Shown here: one piece after another, positions 45,201 through 53,466 of the stretch
Position numbering within the stretch: position 1 is the first letter of the stretch
Layout of the letters: the number at the start of each line of letters is the position of its first letter
From: Spirosoma taeanense
Lineage (GTDB): Bacteria > Bacteroidota > Bacteroidia > Cytophagales > Spirosomataceae
Direction of reading: 5' to 3'
Assembly (NCBI RefSeq): GCF_013127955.1
Contig: NZ_CP053435.1
Location: forward strand, 124,001 to 188,000
DNA: 64,000 nt
Translations under genes and position numbers: made by a program
The notes under the pieces: generated by a model
Databases searched by the model: none
The model's input: the letters and a program-made list of their open reading frames with translations, nothing else
What the model was told of the DNA's origin: nothing

Positions 45201-46276
45201 ATGATTTTGCGGCACCTGCCAATGCGACCGAAGCACTGTTAGTCAGGATATGGAGCGACTTATTGCAGGTGGAAACCGTGAGTACTACCGCTAACTTTTT
45301 TGAGTTAGGAGGCCACTCCCTGATCGCTATTCGATTTGTGACCCTTCTGGAAAAAGAAACTGGAAAGCAACTGCCCATTTCCACCTTGTTTGAGTACCCA
45401 ACCATTCAAAAAGTTGCGCTGCTCATTGATCAGAAAAGAAAGGTAAAGTCGTGGAAGTCGCTGGTGGCAATAAAAGCTTCCGGCCAGAAAATACCTATTT
45501 ATATCGTTCACGGAGGTGGCTTAAATGTGCTGAATTTTAGCAGCATGGTTAGTCATCTGGACCCGGAGCAGCCGGTTTACGGATTCCAGGCATTGGGCCT
45601 GGACGGGATAGACAAGCCCTTGGAGGACATGCAGGCGATTGCCTCGTTTTACGTAAATGAACTACTGGAGCAAAACCCCGAAGGGCCATATGTGCTGGCT
45701 GGTTACTCATTTGGAGGGTACATTGCTGTAGAAATGGCTCGGCTTCTGAAGGAGATGAGCAAACCCGTTAAGATGCTTGCCCTTTTCGATACCGAAGCCG
45801 AGATGTCATCCTTCCAGCGGCTACTGGTTGAAACGCCACGACGTAAAGTCATCAAGCAATTCTGGAAATTGTTTTGGCTGACCCGGTCATTGGTGAATGA
45901 GCCCGTAAAAACGATTGATTATCAGATCCGGCATGCTAAACGCCAGCTTAATAACATAAAAGCCAGCCTCGACTCTGCAAATAAGCAGAGCGAATCGGAA
46001 GGGGCCCTGCAGTTGATTGACCAGATTAATTACAAACATGAGCAGGCGCTGGGTCGATATGTACTGAAGCCGTATGAGGGTGGCGTCCATGTATTTAAAG
46101 CAACGAACAGGCCCTATTTCTATGGAGATTACCAGGACTTAGGCTGGAAAAGGTATGCTCTGGGTGGCGTATCAGTTTTTGATGTCCCCGGTACTCATTT
46201 ATCCATGTTCACACCGCCTTACGATCAGGAATTCGCCCGGGTTCTGCAGAATGCGCTCGACACCTGTTCTGGATAA
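42233..46276 (+). CDS. Nonribosomal peptide synthetase, C-A-PCP-TE termination module
   Basis: 1347 aa. Condensation domain (about 20-460) with intact [11 protein letters not shown], so catalytic. Adenylation domain (about 483-985): [63 protein letters not shown]. Pocket residues read from these motifs are approximately D-F-W-S-I-G-I-I-Y-K, nearest in my memory to the Thr code but not a match. Carrier protein with [12 protein letters not shown] (Ser about 1028). Type I thioesterase (about 1075-1340) with [14 protein letters not shown] (Ser about 1159) and a C-terminal GTHLSMF His, releasing the product by hydrolysis or cyclisation. ATG overlaps the previous stop (TAATG), so translation is coupled. 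Confidence 0.95.
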   Translation: [1347 protein letters not shown]

Positions 46277-46302
46277 CCCCAAATGGATAGGCTAAAAGGC
46301 GT

Positions 46303-47091
46303 ATGGCCTTCTCGTTGATTACATGCAGCACCCGGCCGACGGTAGTATGGAAGGATTTGCCCGATAGCCTAGCCTTGCGCCCGGCTGAAATCGTTCTGGT
46401 GCGAATCCCGATTTCTGATCTGGAATCGGTGGTCTCAAACCTGTTTTCGCTGTTACAACCCGATGAACTGATACGTGCCAGTCGGTTCCTTCAGGAAAAG
46501 GATAGACTACGTTTTGGCATAACCCGGGCTATAACCCGGCTGCTGTTAAGCAGGATTGTTAATCAGCGTCCCTCCCAGATCCAATTTATTACGTCTGGAG
46601 CTTACACAAAACCAAGGCTTGGTAATTCTTCTGATGTGCGGTTCAACGTATCCCATTCGGGCAACTGGGCCGTGATTGCCATTGCCAGGGACAGTGAAGT
46701 AGGGGTAGACGTGGAGCAGATAAAGCCAGAACTTGCTTTTCAGGACATTGTACCAGAGACCTTCAGTACCGCAGAAAGACACTGGATTGAAACTACAAGT
46801 AATGCCCGGGAGCGCTTTTTTGTACTGTGGACGCGAAAAGAGGCTTTGTTAAAGGCTATGGGCATTGGTATTCACGAAGCGATTCCGTTACTACCGGTTC
46901 TGGATGGCAGCCACCGGACCGAAAGTGCCTTATCGGGTCTGCACGGCGACTGGCGGGTAGAAAGTTTTACGCTGGCTGTCAATTATCCCGCAACCGTAGC
47001 CTATACTTTAGTGCCCGCCCTGCCACAACTTCATTTTTTTCAGATTGATAGCCGTAATCTGCGTCAGTTAATGATTAATAATGACCTCTGA
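46303..47091 (+). CDS. 4'-phosphopantetheinyl transferase (Sfp/Gsp type)
   Basis: 262 aa. Attaches phosphopantetheine from CoA to the serine of carrier domains, here the PCP and ACP domains encoded just upstream. Motifs: FLQEKDRLRFGITRAITRLL near the N-terminus, RFNVSHSGNWAVIAIA, VGVDVEQIKP with the Mg-binding Asp/Glu, and FFVLWTRKEALLKAMGIGI with W-x-x-K-E-A. All are the hallmarks of the Sfp class. It lies 26 bp after the synthetase stop and is the last gene of that operon, 4 bp from the convergent glycosyltransferase. A dedicated enzyme supports the synthetase being, or having recently been, functional. Confidence 0.94.
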   Translation: MAFSLITCSTRPTVVWKDLPDSLALRPAEIVLVRIPISDLESVVSNLFSLLQPDELIRASRFLQEKDRLRFGITRAITRLLLSRIVNQRPSQIQFITSGAYTKPRLGNSSDVRFNVSHSGNWAVIAIARDSEVGVDVEQIKPELAFQDIVPETFSTAERHWIETTSNARERFFVLWTRKEALLKAMGIGIHEAIPLLPVLDGSHRTESALSGLHGDWRVESFTLAVNYPATVAYTLVPALPQLHFFQIDSRNLRQLMINNDL

Positions 47092-47095
47092 AAAA

Positions 47096-48007
47096 TTACC
47101 GTAGTCCAGCGTAAGTCTTCAACCGATTCCACGCCCGAACTGGCAAGCTATAACGTTGTCTGAATTGACGGGCGAACAGGGCATTCTCCTGAATCTGTTC
47201 GGGTAAGGTAAACAGGCGCTGCCTGCCAGCATCCAGTGGGGTTTTATACCGATTAAAGACATTGGTGTTGGTGCCATCTGCGGAGTAAAAACCAATATTC
47301 TCAACCTTCGATACGGTCGGGTACAAGGTAGTGGCGCCTTGCCTGAACAGATGAAAGCAAAGCCGGATATCCCAGGCGTCCAGTTCACCTTCCATAGTTC
47401 TCCGTAGCATTCGCACCAGGTCATCTCCACTCTGGCTGAACGCCCTCCGCTGAGCGGCATCATTCATAAATGCATGGAAATCCTGAACGGCCCAGTCAAT
47501 GGTTTGCCAGCGGTCGGCCCAGATGCCCCAGCCCCACGCGCAGTGCCGGCCAAAAAAATACCCATCTGCTTTGTAATCAGTCGGTTTTCTAAACGGGAAG
47601 GTATATCCACCAATTGAGTACACGTTTTTCTGAGCGGCATACTGAATAAGCGCCTGGTTCATGAAGTCCAGAAAGTTGGGCGCCGTCACAATGTCATCCT
47701 CCACCACTATCACCGAATCGTGACGAGCCAGCACCTCGCTTACCCCCGCTATCACCGACGCAGCACAGCCCAGATTCGCTTCCCGTATCACACGAACCAC
47801 CCCCGCAAAGCCCTCGATGCCCGCCACCAGCTGGCGCACCTGCTCAACCTTGGCCACATCGGTCGGCTGGCTGGGCCCATCCACAAAGACGTAGAGCTGG
47901 CTGTAGGGGGCCAGGTGGTTGGCCTGCAGGGCCTGCAGGGTGCGTTGCAGCTCATGGGGACGCTTGTAAGCAAACAACACAATCGGGGCTAATGCAGTCA
48001 GGGGCAT
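47096..48007 (-). CDS. GT-A glycosyltransferase, right partner of the inverted pair
   Basis: 303 aa. Same fold and motifs as the gene at 34322: LAPIVLFAYKRPHELQRTLQ, SVIVVEDDIVTAPNFLDFMN and HCAWGWGIWADRWQTIDWA. Its codons 6-125 lie in the inverted repeat and differ from the left gene at six bases. The C-terminal 178 residues differ much more, although VSKVENIGFYS and MEGELDAWDIRL are kept. It points towards the left gene across the NRPS-PKS block. Upstream on the same strand are two GT4 genes, the nearer one ending 7 bp away, so it is the last gene of a minus-strand operon. Donor probably the same as for its partner. Confidence 0.88.
   Translation of the reverse strand: MPLTALAPIVLFAYKRPHELQRTLQALQANHLAPYSQLYVFVDGPSQPTDVAKVEQVRQLVAGIEGFAGVVRVIREANLGCAASVIAGVSEVLARHDSVIVVEDDIVTAPNFLDFMNQALIQYAAQKNVYSIGGYTFPFRKPTDYKADGYFFGRHCAWGWGIWADRWQTIDWAVQDFHAFMNDAAQRRAFSQSGDDLVRMLRRTMEGELDAWDIRLCFHLFRQGATTLYPTVSKVENIGFYSADGTNTNVFNRYKTPLDAGRQRLFTLPEQIQENALFARQFRQRYSLPVRAWNRLKTYAGLR
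47633..47992 (-). repeat. Right arm of 360-bp inverted repeat
   Basis: Reverse complement matches 34325-34684 at 354 of 360 positions. It lies wholly inside the coding sequence of the glycosyltransferase at 47096-48007 and is in the same reading frame as the left arm. Confidence 0.95.
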
Positions 48008-48014
48008 AGTTCAG

Positions 48015-49130
48015 TCAGGCAGGTTTATTGTTCAGGGTAATGTCCAGAACATTAGTCAGATTTTCCTCAAACAGCGCCAGGCGAAATCGGGTATCAAACT
48101 TTTTACGGCCAGCCGCCCGAAAAGCGTTGAGGAGTGCTTTATTCTGAGACAATAAGATGATTTTGTCGCAATAGCAGCCAATGTTAGCCGGGTCAATTAT
48201 GAATCCATCCACTTTATGATCAATCATATCAGCTATGGCGCCTTCTGACGAAGCAATTGGGATGACGCCAAATTTAAAGGCTTCCTGAATGACTAATGGT
48301 GTGGTTTCCCGCTTATAGAACGTGGGGAAAATAAGTAAGTCGGCGTTCCGAAGACATTCGTCCCGGTCTTCGTCATATTTGGGACCGACTATGCTGACGT
48401 AATGCTGGAGTTGATATTGTTGAATTAAGGCCGTCAACTGCCTGATTGAAACATCAGCCTCTTTGCCTACAATGACCGCGGTGAAATCGAAATGACGATC
48501 AGCCAGCGCCTTACAGATATTAATGAACACCAGGACGCCTTTTTCAACCAGTAGATTCGACATAAACAACAGTCGCGGTTTAAACTGCTGCGTGGTTACG
48601 TCGGGGCGGCTGAAACTTGTTCCGGGCGTGCCGCTGCTGACCACAAATTTTGGCGTGGCGTATCCTTCGAACTCCGATAATAAATAAGCGGAGGTAACAA
48701 CTAGGCTGGATTTGGATAACATCTGTGAAGCCAGAAACCGGTTGAAGCTGTTTTTCTGCGCTGTCACAGCTATTCCTTTTTCGTGCAGCATAACGATTCG
48801 CTTCTTGATAAACAGGCTGGCTATGAGCCAGATAATAGCTGATTTATAAAAAGCTCCACCATCCGTGCTTATTGTCATGAAGACCCCTTTAAAATTATTG
48901 GATGAGCAGCGAGCTACTACTTTCAGGCAGAGGTTGATAATCTTCCAGGTCTTTCCTAAGCTAAAACGTTGTACATCAGTTAAGTCTTTTGCCGTAATGG
49001 TATTAATGAAATCTGTATTGAATCGCTGATTTATCAGCGAACTATTTTTTATATAGCCGTTAATTAGGGAGGCCCCATGAACAGGAGGGGCTAATTGCGT
49101 TAAAAACAAGACTTTAGACGCGCTCTTCAT
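48015..49130 (-). CDS. Glycosyltransferase family 4 (GT-B)
   Basis: 371 aa. N-terminal VLFLTQLAPPVHGASLINGYI is the usual acceptor-side start of GT4 enzymes acting on lipid-linked sugars. The donor-side half has LLFMSNLLVEKGVLVFINIC, FTAVIVGKEADVSI, ADLLIFPTFYKRETTPLVIQ and the E-x7-E pair (E of KRETTPLVIQEAF). Predicted cytoplasmic or membrane-peripheral addition of a hexose to the repeat unit. Middle gene of a minus-strand set of three glycosyltransferases. The region is lower in GC than the NRPS genes. Substrates unknown. Confidence 0.9.
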   Translation of the reverse strand: MKSASKVLFLTQLAPPVHGASLINGYIKNSSLINQRFNTDFINTITAKDLTDVQRFSLGKTWKIINLCLKVVARCSSNNFKGVFMTISTDGGAFYKSAIIWLIASLFIKKRIVMLHEKGIAVTAQKNSFNRFLASQMLSKSSLVVTSAYLLSEFEGYATPKFVVSSGTPGTSFSRPDVTTQQFKPRLLFMSNLLVEKGVLVFINICKALADRHFDFTAVIVGKEADVSIRQLTALIQQYQLQHYVSIVGPKYDEDRDECLRNADLLIFPTFYKRETTPLVIQEAFKFGVIPIASSEGAIADMIDHKVDGFIIDPANIGCYCDKIILLSQNKALLNAFRAAGRKKFDTRFRLALFEENLTNVLDITLNNKPA

Positions 49131-49291
49131 TTTACCTTTCGGCTTTATTCGTATAGGCTAAGACGATACAAAGTGTCTTGCTGGCTCAGATTGTAAAAAA
49201 TTAAGTAGTTGTTCGCTAAGGTTCGTCGTAGGCGGAATAAATACAGGATTTTATCAAGCAACTCTTAACTGCAGACTGCTTAATCGGGTTG

Positions 49292-50455
49292 TCAGGCGTA
49301 TGAATGAGCAGCCATTACGGCATCATAAATTTTCAGGGTATTTTGTAAAATCTGTTTAGCATCATGCCGCTGCAGAGCAACCAAACGGGCCATATCCGCT
49401 ATTGAACGGGCCAGCGCCGGATTATTCCATAAGGTCAGAACAGCATCGGCAATTGACTTAACATCGAGCGAGGTTAACAGGCCTGTACTGCCAGAGGTAA
49501 TCAGCGAACTGACGCCACCGACGTCTGAGGCAACCACTGGCAAACCGGCAAGCTGAGCTTCGCAGATGCTGTTCGGACTATTGTCAATGTAGGAAGGATG
49601 AACCAGACAGAAGGCCTCTTCGTAAGTGGCTCTTAAGTCACTGCTGTTCAGTTGGCCCCGATGTTCCACTCGATCCAGGTTAATATTCGTTAAGCTATAT
49701 GAGCGAATCAATGCGCTTAGCTGAATTTTATTCCCGGCACCGGTAATAATCAGCCGGAAATTACCCTGCTGGCTCAGCCGGTCAAACACCTGCAGCAGTT
49801 CACGAATACCTTTAATTGGGTTAAGGCCGCCCACGAACAGCAGGGCAGTAGCCTGATTGGGTCTGGGGTTTAACGGCTCGTAGAATTCATGACGAATCGG
49901 CTCCCAGTTCTGGTGAACAACAGCACCCGGGCATAACCGTAACGTATGTTCAGTATCCCAGTGCGTTCGGCAGATAAAGTGATTGATATGGGGGAGAAAC
50001 TTCTTTTCGTAATAAGCCGCCACCCGCCAGGAGGCATGCCGATAGTCAATTTTCCGGGGAAGATAGTTGAGGTATTCTGTCACAATTCCCTGAACCGACA
50101 ATACCGTCGGGAGTTTGGTATAAGCGCCCATAACCTGGTACTGCTGTTCAGAACCATGAATATGAAGCACATCAAAACCGTCTTCAACTTCTGCCAGATA
50201 CGCCCGCATTCGCTTAATACGCTGACTGTAGCCCATCAGTAAGTCTACTTTATCGTCTGGCACTTTCAGATAGACAAACGTGACACCATTCAGCCTTATG
50301 GTTTCATCCTGGCTAATATCCGAATGGTAACTAACAACGGTCAGGCTAATATCCGGTAGGGAAGCCAGTTGGTTTGCCAGCATGGTCATCCAGGGTACCG
50401 GATGCCCCTGAAGAAATTTATAATGAGGATAAGCTCCTATCCAGAGAACGTTCAT
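49292..50455 (-). CDS. Glycosyltransferase family 4 (GT-B)
   Basis: 387 aa GT-B enzyme. GAYPHYKFLQGHPVPWMTML starts the N-terminal domain, FDVLHIHGSEQQYQVMGAYT contains a typical His, and LLFVGGLNPIKGIRELLQVF opens the donor domain. The catalytic/donor loop is NSPNSICEAQLAGLPVVASD with the conserved Glu, followed by GGVSSLITSGSTGLLT. First gene of the minus-strand glycosyltransferase group, 161 bp upstream of the next. It probably adds a sugar to the same polymer as the main operon, though it is transcribed from the opposite side of the NRPS-PKS block. Confidence 0.9.
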   Translation of the reverse strand: MNVLWIGAYPHYKFLQGHPVPWMTMLANQLASLPDISLTVVSYHSDISQDETIRLNGVTFVYLKVPDDKVDLLMGYSQRIKRMRAYLAEVEDGFDVLHIHGSEQQYQVMGAYTKLPTVLSVQGIVTEYLNYLPRKIDYRHASWRVAAYYEKKFLPHINHFICRTHWDTEHTLRLCPGAVVHQNWEPIRHEFYEPLNPRPNQATALLFVGGLNPIKGIRELLQVFDRLSQQGNFRLIITGAGNKIQLSALIRSYSLTNINLDRVEHRGQLNSSDLRATYEEAFCLVHPSYIDNSPNSICEAQLAGLPVVASDVGGVSSLITSGSTGLLTSLDVKSIADAVLTLWNNPALARSIADMARLVALQRHDAKQILQNTLKIYDAVMAAHSYA

Positions 50456-51128
50456 ACTGTGAAATAAACAGACAACCTTGCCTTAAGATGAGTAACTCTA
50501 CTATACTGACGTATCGAAATAGCTTCAGTTACAGTTTATTATTTAGTTTTTAGAACGATCACCCGCGAATGACACGTGTAACGTGGGCGTTTGCACACGA
50601 ACCTTACCTGTAATTTCGGAGATTTAACCCGAATCATTTTCTTGATACATAAGAGGTAAGGTTACTTAAATAAACGACTTACCTAACTATCATACTAATC
50701 AAATATGTAATTAGAAAATGTTCTGCCAGAGTATCAATACATGATGCTCTATTCTTATAAATAATTGTAGCTAATAAACTACCCCTTAGTATATTTCATT
50801 AATCATCGAGAGAAAAAAGGGGGTACGATATGTGATTATTATTATATAAAATTAGATTATGTATTTAGTGGTATTAAGATTAAATTTTTTTAATATAAGA
50901 TTAAACAATATTCAGTAATTGAGCTATATAAAAATAAGTCAACTTAATATAAATTAAAGGCAACATGCTGATTCTTTATATGTTATCATCAATATTTACG
51001 TTAATGATATTAAACTAATAACTCGTTTATTAAATGTTACTTACACTTTCATTATATATAGTTTATTTATATTTATATATTTTTGCAATCGTGACAGTTA
51101 TTAGGCCTGTATTCTCCAGAGTGACGAG
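50456..51128. other. AT-rich non-coding gap right of the glycosyltransferases
   Basis: About 670 bp, very low GC from 50,640 to 51,110, with no supported protein or RNA gene. It resembles the gap at 20,065-21,064 and marks the right edge of the polysaccharide/NRPS segment. Promoters for the minus-strand GT4 operon should lie at its left end, but none matches the consensus exactly. Confidence 0.65.
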
Positions 51129-53306
51129 CTAATTCTGAAGCCCTACTTTTTTTAAGGTTGTTTCTAATTCCTGCAGTCGAATTTGTAGATTAGTAATGAT
51201 CGTCTGTTCACCAATACCATAATTGTCTGTAGCTTTCAGATTGATATCAGAAGTCAGAGGAGCTGGCTTTTGGATTGGTGCAGCCCCAAAAAAGCTAAGC
51301 TGTTGTGTAAGTGCTCCCTGCTGCGCTTTAATTTTTATGCCCGCCAGGTCAACCGTAAGGTCTGAGGAGACCGGATCAATGAAAAAATTGATTGTCGAAA
51401 CATACTGCGAGTTATCAACCAGATTCCAGCCGACTGGTGCGTAAAATCGATTGAGGTGCACCTGTGATCGGGTGCCTGTATTACTCTGAAGGGTATTATG
51501 TACTTTCACCAGGCCGTTACCATTTACTGGAGCGGCAGCGCCTGTCAGGTCAAATACGTTATTGGAAATGTCCCAGTCAAAGCCATAGATAATAATACCG
51601 CTGTCATATCTTAAGTCGCTCAGTTGAAACACATTGTTCCGGATCTGCGCTTTTCGGATGGGCGTTACCAGCGCGCAGACTGCGGCTCCGGTCAGACCAA
51701 AAAAACTGTTATCACTGATATCTGGGTAGGACGCATAATCAGTGAATACAGTAGGAGGAAATTCACCATGCTTACCAACTATTTCGACCCCCCGGATGAG
51801 TTTGGGAGCGAGCGTTCCATTAGCTCTACGGGCCTCTACGTAACCCAGATTTCCGGTGAACTTAACCGCGTTATTATACAATTGAGCCAGTGCCAGGGCT
51901 TCGCCCGAATCATCAAACGTATCGGACCCAATCTCTTCTGACGTTTTCTTTAGTGAAATGACCAACCGGTTGTTCGAAACGGTTCCCCGGTTCATGCCTA
52001 GTTCCAGAGGAATGCGTTCGATCGTAGCGACCAGGTTTCCCGAGACATCCGTAAAATCGCCGGTAACTGAAATGCCGAAGCCGTAATTGCGATTCGGATA
52101 CAAGACAATGTTATCACTAATCTGACTTTTATTGTTGGCGCCGAAACTCATCATTTCGATTCCCATCCAGGTGCGGGCAATAAAATTGTCTTTTATCTGA
52201 TAAGCAGACGCTTCCTGATCGGCCGGATTATTAAACTGCCAGGCAAAAATGCCATCTCCTGAACAATCGGTAATAAAATTTCCCTGAATGAGTAATTTTT
52301 TAGTGGTCTGGTTCAAGTGTATACCGTGGAAAAGCTCATCCGAATCTTTTTTGATGACCAGAGCGCCTGGTTGCCCAATCCGATGAATACGACAGTTAGT
52401 TATAGTGACTTCCTCGTTGAAATGGGTCTCCTTTGGGCCGCTGCCGCCCAGCATAATACCGTGTCCCCAGAAATCAATAATTTTCAGCCGATTGAGGGTG
52501 ATAGCCGTAGCGTGATTCGGGAACGAATTCAGTCGAATTCCTGCCTCCAGTTCTTTGGCAATCCCGGTGATGCTAAAGTCTTCCAAAGTTAAATTGCTGC
52601 ATCCAACCCCTTCAAATAGCGATTTTCCCGAAAAATCATTGCCGAACGTAAATATAGTCTTGTCCATACCCGCTCCCTTCAGGGTCAATCCACTGGCAAG
52701 CGTCGCGGTTGTTTTGAACAAAAACTGGCCGGCCGGTATAATAAGCGGGAGTTTGTAAAGCACCGCAGCCTGTTTCGCAGTCGTAAAGGCTGCGGTATTA
52801 TCGGTCTTGCCATCGCCCTTAAGTCCGAACCAGCTGGCATCCATACCGCGTAAACCGGCCATCTGGCGTTTATAACGTTTGTTGGTAATCGTTACGATCG
52901 TCATTACACCGTCATGGGGAGTTGTCAGATCCGACGGGTCGTACGTAAAGATTCCTTGTTTGTTGCTATCCGTAATATAGACAGCTGGTAACGACGTAGC
53001 AGACAACCGCAGGCGCCCGGCCGAAAACAGGGTCATGGGCGGATTACTCACTTCAATAGTAGTGTCCGTCGACACTTTATTGCTAACCGTCTGTGTAACA
53101 CGCCTGGAGGCAGCGGCTTTTTGCGGTTCTGAAGATTGTTGCCTGAAAAAGATATTCTCAGGCGTAAAGCGAGAGCCTGATTGTTCCGGCTTGTTATAGA
53201 AAAAAACCTGGATGCTCAAGTTGAGACTCTGCAGCTTTGTTTCCTGAAGAAGAAAAAGGCCAGGGAGATTTATGAGCAGGAAGGCAAAAACAGGCAGCGC
53301 TTTCAT
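51129..53306 (-). CDS. Secreted parallel beta-helix protein (pectate-lyase superfamily type)
   Basis: 725 aa with an N-terminal hydrophobic signal segment (VFAFLLINLPGLFLL). From about residue 155, WFGLKGDGKTDNTAAFTTA is the standard entry to a right-handed beta-helix of the Pectate_lyase_3/GH28-like type. It is followed by repeated short strands rich in N-x-I/F and G-N (e.g. ISDNIVLYPNRNYGFGISV, QIRNNVFQLSDLRYDSGIII). The C-terminus ends in a short coiled coil (IITNLQIRLQELETTLKKVG) that could trimerise. Could cut or bind a polysaccharide, perhaps the one made by the adjacent locus; catalytic residues cannot be assigned. Preceded by a TAnnTTTG site. Confidence 0.85.
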   Translation of the reverse strand: MKALPVFAFLLINLPGLFLLQETKLQSLNLSIQVFFYNKPEQSGSRFTPENIFFRQQSSEPQKAAASRRVTQTVSNKVSTDTTIEVSNPPMTLFSAGRLRLSATSLPAVYITDSNKQGIFTYDPSDLTTPHDGVMTIVTITNKRYKRQMAGLRGMDASWFGLKGDGKTDNTAAFTTAKQAAVLYKLPLIIPAGQFLFKTTATLASGLTLKGAGMDKTIFTFGNDFSGKSLFEGVGCSNLTLEDFSITGIAKELEAGIRLNSFPNHATAITLNRLKIIDFWGHGIMLGGSGPKETHFNEEVTITNCRIHRIGQPGALVIKKDSDELFHGIHLNQTTKKLLIQGNFITDCSGDGIFAWQFNNPADQEASAYQIKDNFIARTWMGIEMMSFGANNKSQISDNIVLYPNRNYGFGISVTGDFTDVSGNLVATIERIPLELGMNRGTVSNNRLVISLKKTSEEIGSDTFDDSGEALALAQLYNNAVKFTGNLGYVEARRANGTLAPKLIRGVEIVGKHGEFPPTVFTDYASYPDISDNSFFGLTGAAVCALVTPIRKAQIRNNVFQLSDLRYDSGIIIYGFDWDISNNVFDLTGAAAPVNGNGLVKVHNTLQSNTGTRSQVHLNRFYAPVGWNLVDNSQYVSTINFFIDPVSSDLTVDLAGIKIKAQQGALTQQLSFFGAAPIQKPAPLTSDINLKATDNYGIGEQTIITNLQIRLQELETTLKKVGLQN

Positions 53307-53333
53307 AGAGGGTCAGGCAAGTCGGATTATACC

Positions 53334-53341
53334 CAAATATA
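53334..53341 (-). promoter_or_regulatory. -7 promoter element of the beta-helix gene
   Basis: Minus-strand TATATTTG fits TAnnTTTG and predicts a leader of about 20 nt before ATG 53306. A TTG lies 15 nt further upstream, slightly too close. Confidence 0.45.
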
Positions 53342-53466
53342 ATCACCATACCTGACCAATTCATAGAGCGGTCAGTCTTCAGCTGCTTCTGAAAATCTTG
53401 AGAGCTTCTGGCTCGCTTGCTGCAATTTTCTTAAACAAGGATAGGGTGATAATCTGGCAGACCGGG

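Noticed and set aside
34325-47992. Insertion sequence or transposon with terminal inverted repeats
   Set aside because: The repeats are coding segments inside two glycosyltransferases, and there is no transposase or target-site duplication.
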